Origin: Lachnospiraceae bacterium
Lineage (GTDB): Bacteria; Bacillota; Clostridia; Lachnospirales; Lachnospiraceae
Direction of reading: 5' to 3'
Length of the DNA: 19,966 nt
Assembly (NCBI GenBank): GCA_009787745.1
Contig: WQST01000020.1
Span: forward strand, 1 to 19,966
The notes below the pieces were generated by a model that did not search any database, was not told where the DNA came from, and saw only the letters and a program-made list of their open reading frames with translations. Of this stretch, positions 6,901 to 12,370 are shown in pieces (the first letter of the stretch is position 1; every line of letters begins with the position of its first letter). A program made the translations under genes and the position numbers.

Positions 6901-8268
6901 GTGGCCAAAGATATCAAATCATTTGAATCCGAATGGGGAGATTTAGCCAAACAATATGATGCCGGAAGCAATGTAAAAGCGGCTATTGATTATCTTTACG
7001 CCGCCCTTACCGTTATGGACGAAACGTCTAAGGAGATAAAAAAAATAAATAGCAAGTTTGATGATAGCATCGGAGCGTTTGAACCAACCCTAACTAAAGC
7101 CACGATTGACAAACTTGAAGATGGTCGGACAAGGATAAAAAATTTTTGTGAAAATATCCACGATGAATTAATTGATGTAATTGATGCCCCATTTACGAAA
7201 AAGATGAGTTCTTTTTCCGAGACGGTTTATTCGGTTAATCCTGAAGAAATAATCGTTAATAAAACAGGTGATGCCGTTGGAGCTAAATCTACCCTTTATC
7301 AGTTTATTAATGAACAGCTTGAAAATAGTGTCCTTAAAATGAATTTCGAGAAGTATTTAAAAGATTTACAGTTAGAACCATCTGAAGATTTGGGAAAAGC
7401 TCTTGATAATATGCTTGAAAGAGAGAAAAACAATGTACTTAAACAGATAGGTCATTTCTTGGATGCCAAAAATGCGGCTTGGTATAAGGGTGAAAGAATC
7501 AATGATGTAAGTAGATATTTATCAATGCTGTTATTTAATTTAGAACCTTATATGAGTCGATTGACACCGGAAGAAATAGCGAGATTAAAAAATCTTGATG
7601 GTTGGAAAAATATTAGTGAATTTCATAAGACGGCGGCGGAGGCGTTTGTTAAGGAATTTGAAGGTAAATTTATGGTAGCGTCAAAGATAGTGAATGCAGA
7701 AAATATATTTGGACTTGGATCCATCAAACCTCCACAAGAATATTATTATACAGACGAAGAAATTAGAGCATTAATAGCATCGGGCTTGTTTTCACAGCAA
7801 GATTATGAATATTTAGCGGCATTATCAAAAGAAGCAACATCCTATGAAACATACTATGCAGTTGCGTGTAATGTTAGGAATAGAGTTAATCATTCAAGTT
7901 TCCCGGATACATACAAAGAAGTAGTGACAAGTGGTGCATATTCTGGATATGTATCAGTTGATGTTGGCATTGGCAATCAATCAAATCGAAGTATTGTAAA
8001 CGCTACCGTTGCCGTATTGCTTGGGGGCGATAGCACGATAAGCGATTATATATACTTTTTCGGAAGGTATGGTAATAACAATATTTGGTATAGAGCAGAA
8101 AAAGTAGGCGATAATTTGCCAATTGTTATTGGTGATGGTACATTAAGAAATGTATATTATAAAGAGTGGAAAACGGTTTCTAACGCTAACGATGCTGCTA
8201 TAGAAAATACTTCCGATGCCGTTATCATTTATGACTCTTCAACAAAAACGTGGCATGTACCGAAATGA
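6901..8268 (+). CDS. Putative type VII effector with C-terminal SleB-like peptidoglycan hydrolase domain
   Basis: 455 aa from a GTG at 6901 with a strong AGGAGG (6888-6893). There is no signal peptide. Residues 1-270 are mostly helical, with a break near 58-68 (GAFEPTLTKA) between two long helices, as in the N-terminal targeting regions of LXG/WXG effectors, but no L-x-G motif is seen. A linker about 271-290 (GLGSIKPPQEYYYT) leads to a SleB/CwlJ-type hydrolase domain (about 300-425): LAALSKEAT with the expected catalytic Glu311, then AVACNVRNRVNHSSFPDTY matching the family's VA-x-V-x-NR-V...FP block, and a C-terminal IYFFGRYG...W...IGDGTLRNVYY like the family's closing segment. SleB proteins cut the glycan strand as lytic transglycosylases. 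Here the domain sits on a type VII-like substrate, suggesting a wall-targeting toxin or a wall-opening secretion aid. Confidence 0.75.
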   Translation: MAKDIKSFESEWGDLAKQYDAGSNVKAAIDYLYAALTVMDETSKEIKKINSKFDDSIGAFEPTLTKATIDKLEDGRTRIKNFCENIHDELIDVIDAPFTKKMSSFSETVYSVNPEEIIVNKTGDAVGAKSTLYQFINEQLENSVLKMNFEKYLKDLQLEPSEDLGKALDNMLEREKNNVLKQIGHFLDAKNAAWYKGERINDVSRYLSMLLFNLEPYMSRLTPEEIARLKNLDGWKNISEFHKTAAEAFVKEFEGKFMVASKIVNAENIFGLGSIKPPQEYYYTDEEIRALIASGLFSQQDYEYLAALSKEATSYETYYAVACNVRNRVNHSSFPDTYKEVVTSGAYSGYVSVDVGIGNQSNRSIVNATVAVLLGGDSTISDYIYFFGRYGNNNIWYRAEKVGDNLPIVIGDGTLRNVYYKEWKTVSNANDAAIENTSDAVIIYDSSTKTWHVPK

Positions 8269-8308
8269 CTTGAGAATTATTAATTATTTTTAGAATAAGA
8301 GGTAGTAT

Positions 8309-9064
8309 ATGCTAAAAAGCAAAAAAACTTTTTTGATTTTATTCGGATTAATAATTGCGGCTTTATTTATAGCATTGCTGTTATATATCTTTATTAAACC
8401 AATGCAAAACCATATTACAGAATCATCACCCTCAGTTTTGCCATCAAATGAAGTATATGAAACGGAAAAAAACAATTATTTAATAATAGAATACATTGAA
8501 TCCAATCAGATTAGTGAAGATAAATATGAATCCGATTATCAAGAAATTATTATAAACCTTAAGGCACTTAATATTGACAATACAAATGAATCAAAAGAAA
8601 GTAGTATCATTGCAATTCCCGATAGCTTAAAAGAAATCTTTTTTGAGGACGTTCGCGACAACCTTTTTGGAGCTAAAGTAGTTTTTGTATTTGAAAACGG
8701 TACTATTATTAGCAAAGATTTAATATATCAACCTTGTGAAATTATTGAAATAAATTGTATGGATATTACAGGAGATGGAAAAGATGAAGTTATTGTTTAT
8801 ACTTATTTTACAAATACAGCAGCAGAATATTGTTCTATATACATATATGAAATAGAAAATGATACAATTAATGAAATATTTCCAACTAAAGATATTAAAG
8901 AAATTGCTAATGAGGTCTGTAACGCAGAATTAGTTAAAGTGATACAAGGCGGAAATATTAAGTATATACTTAATCTGGAAATATATGGTAAAGAGGATAT
9001 GATTGCTTATGTAAAAGATTCTTTAACAATAACATATATAGATGGCAAATGGATTAAATTTTAA
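8309..9064 (+). CDS. Membrane-anchored exported protein, candidate immunity factor
   Basis: 251 aa. A basic start (MLKSKK) is followed by one hydrophobic helix (about 8-29) with no lipobox or clear cleavage site, so it is probably an N-terminal anchor with ~220 residues outside the membrane. The outer part has a stretch MDITGDGKDEVIV (151-163) that matches FG-GAP/EF-hand-like calcium loops. There are Cys residues near 143, 150, 175 and 204. I do not recognise the full-length family. It follows the effector by 40 bp with its own ribosome site (AAGAGGT, 8297-8303), the position where immunity genes sit. An outside-facing anchor would suit protection against a wall-acting enzyme. This is inference from position and topology. 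Confidence 0.6.
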   Translation: MLKSKKTFLILFGLIIAALFIALLLYIFIKPMQNHITESSPSVLPSNEVYETEKNNYLIIEYIESNQISEDKYESDYQEIIINLKALNIDNTNESKESSIIAIPDSLKEIFFEDVRDNLFGAKVVFVFENGTIISKDLIYQPCEIIEINCMDITGDGKDEVIVYTYFTNTAAEYCSIYIYEIENDTINEIFPTKDIKEIANEVCNAELVKVIQGGNIKYILNLEIYGKEDMIAYVKDSLTITYIDGKWIKF

Positions 9065-9082
9065 ATATGATGTACAAAGATT

Positions 9083-9415
9083 GTTAAATTTATTATTGAG
9101 AGGCTGGCATACAATGAGTAAAATGAATTATGAGATAGATTTCATGATTGAACTTGAAACACATTATAGCGAAGCTGAATATGCTTTTGATGACGTCATT
9201 GCTGAATTAAAAAATGGTAAAGATATCCTTGAGATTTTATAAAGGCATGGCGACCGATATAAACGGCGAAAGCATTGACAGATATAAAGAACATCTAGAA
9301 TTTTTAAAACTCTGCTGTCATGCGGCCAAAAGGCATGTAACAATTTCACGATATAAAATGACCAATACCGATGCCCAAAACAGTGATAGCCGGAATTAGC
9401 TGTCTTGAATAAATA
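9083..9415 (+). repeat. Direct repeat, copy 2 (remnant of the upstream module)
   Basis: About 333 bp nearly identical to 6530-6864 at an offset of 2553, two bases shorter. It begins with V-K-F-I-I-E-R-L-A-Y-N-E-stop (9083-9121), matching the last 12 residues and stop of the EspG-like protein, although no such gene precedes it here. The copied unit was therefore once longer at its 5' side. Similarity ends around 9415, just before the lipoprotein leader. Confidence 0.9.
9114..9399 (+). pseudogene. Frameshifted second copy of the 95-aa Y-x-G helical gene
   Basis: The copy starts with the same ribosome site and ATG as the intact gene at 6561, and encodes the first helix (MNYEIDFMIELETHYSEAE and on) up to KNGKDILEIL, where it meets TAA at 9240-9242. 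The rest of the protein (FYKGMATDINGES to the end) continues in another frame to 9399. Against copy 1, one A is missing (GAAGA became GAGA) and one T is missing from a T5 run, net minus two bases. The break falls just before the Y-K-G turn, so the product would be one helix only. Substitutions elsewhere are few, so decay is recent or the copies are being converted. A sequencing error could mimic this. Confidence 0.85.
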
Positions 9416-9451
9416 GGTGTTTATCTTATAAATAAATTGCAGGTGAAATAT

Positions 9452-10288
9452 ATGATATTTTTAAAAAGTAAAAAAGTAAGTATAGTTTTAATCTTAATAT
9501 ATCTATTATGTTTTATAACTTCTTGTAAAAATTTAGAAACAAATCATGAAGTTGTTAATGAAATAAAAACCGATAATAACGTTATTAAAGAAATTGAAAT
9601 TGATAAAACGGCTATTGAAGAAATAAAAGTCGAAGATACAAATTTTGAGGAAATCGACAAAATGATTACCGAAGAAATAGAGCCAAATCTGAACGCATTT
9701 TTTTTTATTTATGATAATGTAGTTATTGAATACAATGGTTTTTTTGTTCCGTTGAGCGGGAATGAAATTCGGCAAAAAACTAAATTAAACATAGAACTTA
9801 TAAAAGAATTTGACGATGGTAAGCTTTATACATTAATGCTAGATGAATTAAATCTCTACGATATGGAGGATGATGACCCGTTTGATCAAATTCCGTTAGA
9901 AAACCGAATGTTGGGGTATTTTTATATTACAAACGAGCAAATATATAGATATTTATTACCATATGACAAAATTTATGCTGATGAGGAAAACCAAAATATT
10001 GTAGACAAAATTAATACTAATAAAAATGATTTTATAAATTCTTGTGATATAGTATGTTCGAATAATGGTACAAGTGATGTAGCTGATGAAGATGGTTGGC
10101 ACAAATATGTTGAAGAAGATGGAAATAAACGAATATTTCATATATTTAATGACTATGAGGGGGGGACCAGATATTACGAAAAAATTATTTGGGAGGAAAA
10201 CAAAGGAATAATTTATTATAGAAGCGGTACAGGTGCAATGCGGATGCACATAGAGTTTGCAATTTCAATTGATTTATTAATGAATTAA
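9452..10288 (+). CDS. Putative lipoprotein with decapeptide-repeat stalk, second immunity candidate
   Basis: 278 aa from the ATG at 9452 (ribosome site AGGTG, 9441-9445); an in-frame TTG at 9437 is rejected. The N-terminus is a lipoprotein signal: basic MIFLKSKK, a hydrophobic core, then lipobox I-T-S-C25. Residues 36-69 are a tandem ten-residue repeat of the form x-E-I-x-x-D/E-x-x-x-I/F, an acidic stalk. A folded domain (about 80-278) is rich in acidic and aromatic residues and has no motif I recognise. It lies 52 bp after the frameshifted helical gene, in the place the effector occupies in copy 1, so its own effector may have been deleted. Surface tethering fits immunity to a wall-acting toxin. 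The gene is very AT-rich (12 of 60 bases G/C at 9541-9600). Confidence 0.65.
   Translation: MIFLKSKKVSIVLILIYLLCFITSCKNLETNHEVVNEIKTDNNVIKEIEIDKTAIEEIKVEDTNFEEIDKMITEEIEPNLNAFFFIYDNVVIEYNGFFVPLSGNEIRQKTKLNIELIKEFDDGKLYTLMLDELNLYDMEDDDPFDQIPLENRMLGYFYITNEQIYRYLLPYDKIYADEENQNIVDKINTNKNDFINSCDIVCSNNGTSDVADEDGWHKYVEEDGNKRIFHIFNDYEGGTRYYEKIIWEENKGIIYYRSGTGAMRMHIEFAISIDLLMN
9557..9658 (+). repeat. 30-bp imperfect tandem repeat inside the lipoprotein gene
   Basis: Three full units (9557-9586, 9587-9616, 9617-9646) and a partial fourth encode NEIKTDNNVI, KEIEIDKTAI, EEIKVEDTNF and EEID. Glu-Ile at positions 2-3 and an acidic residue at 6 are kept while the other positions drift. It forms a charged spacer between the lipid anchor and the folded domain. 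Confidence 0.8.
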
Positions 10289-10350
10289 AAGCATGTGATA
10301 AAATACAGGGTTTATTAGAAGCGGCAAGCCAATCGCCACTTTCAGAGGAA

Positions 10351-10382
10351 ATTTGTCGATGGTAAGCTTTATAAAATAATGC
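10351..10382 (+). pseudogene. 32-bp remnant of a second lipoprotein gene copy
   Basis: Matches 9808-9839 of the lipoprotein gene at 29 of 32 bases. The matching frame reads F-V-D-G-K-L-Y-K-I-M against F-D-D-G-K-L-Y-T-L-M in the intact protein. The frame has a stop (TAG, 10316-10318) just upstream and runs into the convergent ABC gene downstream, so nothing is expressed from it. It is short, so chance similarity cannot be fully excluded, but its place right behind the intact gene supports a decayed tandem copy. Confidence 0.5.
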
Positions 10383-10391
10383 CGCAACACT

Positions 10392-12167
10392 CTAAGCCTC
10401 ATACTGTGACATATACAAATCATAATATAAGCCTTTTTGCGATAGCAACGTTTCATGGCTACCCATTTCGGCGACTTTTCCGCCATCGACATAGAGAATG
10501 CAATCCGCGTTTTTGATTGTTGATAAACGGTGGGCGATAATGAACGAGGTACGCCCTTTAAGTAAATTAAGCAATGCTTCCTGTAACAAAAACTCCGTCT
10601 CGGTATCAATACTGCTGGTCGCTTCATCGAGAATTAATATTTTCGGGTCGGCAAGCAAAGCGCGAGCGAAGGATATCAATTGTCTCTGCCCTGCGGAAAG
10701 CCTCGTTCCCCGCTCGTTTACCTCCGTATCGTAACCGTTTTCCATCGCACAAATGAAATCATGGGCGCAAACCGTTTTCGCCGCCCTGATAATATCTTCT
10801 TGGTCAGCATCTAAATTCCCATAGCGAATATTATCCGCCACCGTTCCCGAGAAAATGAAGCTGTCCTGTAACATAACACCCATTTGCTTCCTAAGCGACT
10901 TAATCGTCACCGCATTTATATTAATATCATCAATCAAAATAGCGCCTGAATTGATATTATAAAACCGCGATAATAAATTGATAATCGTCGTCTTCCCCGC
11001 CCCTGTCGGTCCGACCAAAGCAAATGTCTCGCCGGGATTTACCGTAAAATCGACACCATTCAGAATCCTTAAATTCTCGTCATATGAAAAAACAACATTC
11101 CTAAATTCGACTTTCCCGTTAATAAGCGGCATCGGAATGGCTCCTTCGGCATCCGTTACGGTAACCGGCTCATCAATTGTTTCAAAAATTCTTTCCATAT
11201 ATGACATCGCTGTCACTAATGAATTATAGAAACCTGCCAGCGTATTAATCGGCGCCCAAAAGCGCCCGATATAGGCGGTAAACAAAATCAGCGTCCCTGC
11301 TGTCAGCGCATCACCGCCCGATATCCAGTTAACTCCCAACACATAGATAATCGCCGTCGTCCATGTCGCTATATTATCGGCGGCAGGCCAAAGTAAGAAG
11401 GTCAGCTTCACCGCGTCCATCCATGCCTGACGATAATTAGAGGACAAATCATTAAAAATCCGGATATTTTCTTCTTCACGGATAAAACTCTGCGTTACCC
11501 TGATACCATTCATGCTCTCAGCAATATAAGCATTCAAGTTAGAGGTTTTATTACTAAGAATCTGCCAGGCTTTCCGCTGTTTTTGCTTAATTATAAATAC
11601 CACCAATATCAAAAGCGGCAAACCAATCAAGCAAATCAAGGTCAAGCGAACATCATTAGCAAGCATAAAGCCGATAATAAAGAATAACGCACAAAGGTCG
11701 GTAATCGTATTAATAATCCCATTACTCAAAAGATCGCTTAAGCTATTGACATAATTTACGACGCGAACCATTATCTTCCCATGAGGGCGGTCGTCATAGT
11801 AGGAAAAGGGGAGGTCTTGCAAGCGGGTAAAAATATCACTGCGGATACGGTGAATGATGCCTTGCCCGACGCGTGACGACAGGGTGATTTTTATCCGCAT
11901 CCCAAAGACGATAAAGAGATTTATCAGCAAAAATAAAATACTTATGTTGATAATTCCCTGAATATCCCTATTCGGTATGTAAACATCCATAATTTGCTTA
12001 AAAATCACGGGGGTAAGCATTCCTAAAGCACTGGAAACAAGCATGATGAAGATAGTAAAAATCATCTCACGGCGATAAGCCCCCACATATTTGATTAACC
12101 GCTTCATATGGGCTATATTAAATTCACTGTCTAAATTTTCATCAACTTCTATTTTATTTCTCGCCAT
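10392..12167 (-). CDS. ABC exporter half-transporter, canonical catalytic subunit of a likely heterodimer
   Basis: 591 aa from the ATG at 12165-12167, which has a GGTGG ribosome site 5 bases upstream; an in-frame TTG at 12179 is rejected. It is a full half-exporter: six-helix membrane domain (about 30-325) and ATPase domain. Walker A is GPTGAGKT (386-393), Q-loop Gln434, signature LSAGQ (490-494, Gly replaced by Ala), Walker B ILILD (510-514) with catalytic Glu515, and H-loop His546 (IIAHRLST). An intact Glu with an altered signature is typical of the second subunit of LmrCD/BmrCD/TM287-288-type exporters. The probable partner is the half-transporter at 14544-16277, which carries the complementary defect. 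Substrate unknown; such pumps move drugs, lipids or peptides. It converges on the accessory cassette, with no clear terminator between them. Confidence 0.88.
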   Translation of the reverse strand: MARNKIEVDENLDSEFNIAHMKRLIKYVGAYRREMIFTIFIMLVSSALGMLTPVIFKQIMDVYIPNRDIQGIINISILFLLINLFIVFGMRIKITLSSRVGQGIIHRIRSDIFTRLQDLPFSYYDDRPHGKIMVRVVNYVNSLSDLLSNGIINTITDLCALFFIIGFMLANDVRLTLICLIGLPLLILVVFIIKQKQRKAWQILSNKTSNLNAYIAESMNGIRVTQSFIREEENIRIFNDLSSNYRQAWMDAVKLTFLLWPAADNIATWTTAIIYVLGVNWISGGDALTAGTLILFTAYIGRFWAPINTLAGFYNSLVTAMSYMERIFETIDEPVTVTDAEGAIPMPLINGKVEFRNVVFSYDENLRILNGVDFTVNPGETFALVGPTGAGKTTIINLLSRFYNINSGAILIDDININAVTIKSLRKQMGVMLQDSFIFSGTVADNIRYGNLDADQEDIIRAAKTVCAHDFICAMENGYDTEVNERGTRLSAGQRQLISFARALLADPKILILDEATSSIDTETEFLLQEALLNLLKGRTSFIIAHRLSTIKNADCILYVDGGKVAEMGSHETLLSQKGLYYDLYMSQYEA

Positions 12168-12217
12168 ATATGCCACCAATTCGAATCTTATGCCTTTAAG
12201 TTATTGAAATGTCATTT

Positions 12218-12289
12218 ATGCCATTCTGAGCAAAGCAAAGAATCTCATCTAAAATTGAGATAGAATCTTCGCTTCGCTCAAAACGACAT
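12218..12289. repeat. Imperfect hairpin element (REP/MITE-like)
   Basis: A 72-bp imperfect inverted repeat. The left arm contains ATTCTGAGCAAAGCAAAGAA, and the right arm read on the other strand contains GAGCGAAGCGAAGATTCT. The centre adds a perfect ATCTCA / TGAGAT pair. The motif type (CATTCTGAGCGAAGCGAAGAATCT) is familiar as a dispersed palindromic repeat in many bacterial genomes, from memory rather than a search. No coding potential. Confidence 0.6.
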
Positions 12290-12306
12290 ATCATCAAATA
12301 AAATCA

Positions 12307-12342
12307 GCAGTAAGCAGTCGAACTCATTCTTCCGCTTACTGC
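12307..12342 (-). terminator. Probable terminator of the chemoreceptor gene at 12371-14179
   Basis: Perfect 9-bp arms GCAGTAAGC (12307-12315) and GCTTACTGC (12334-12342) around an 18-base loop. On the minus strand, 29 bases after the stop codon, the second arm is followed by TGATTTTATTT. The interrupted T run makes it a moderate rather than a strong terminator. Confidence 0.5.
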
Positions 12343-12370
12343 CAAAAAATTCGTTTCAAAACCAATCAAT

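Noticed and set aside
6901..7260. Calling the effector N-terminus a standard LXG domain
   Set aside because: No L-x-G motif is visible at the expected place; only the helical hairpin shape and gene context support a type VII route.
9214..9399. Separate 61-aa gene after the broken helical gene
   Set aside because: It is the out-of-frame second half of the 9114-9399 copy, has no ribosome site of its own, and lacks the first helix.
9557..9658. CRISPR-like array
   Set aside because: The 30-bp units are directly adjacent, code in frame for a peptide repeat and have no spacers.
10313..10345. Terminator between the lipoprotein and the convergent ABC gene
   Set aside because: AAGCGGC and GCCACTT pair with a mismatch and have no T run after them, so I do not call a terminator.
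10277..10627. A 116-aa minus-strand reading frame overlapping the end of the ABC gene
   Set aside because: It lies in another frame of a clear ABC exporter gene, and its predicted product is rich in basic residues without any domain. Other long antisense frames in the window were dropped for the same reason.
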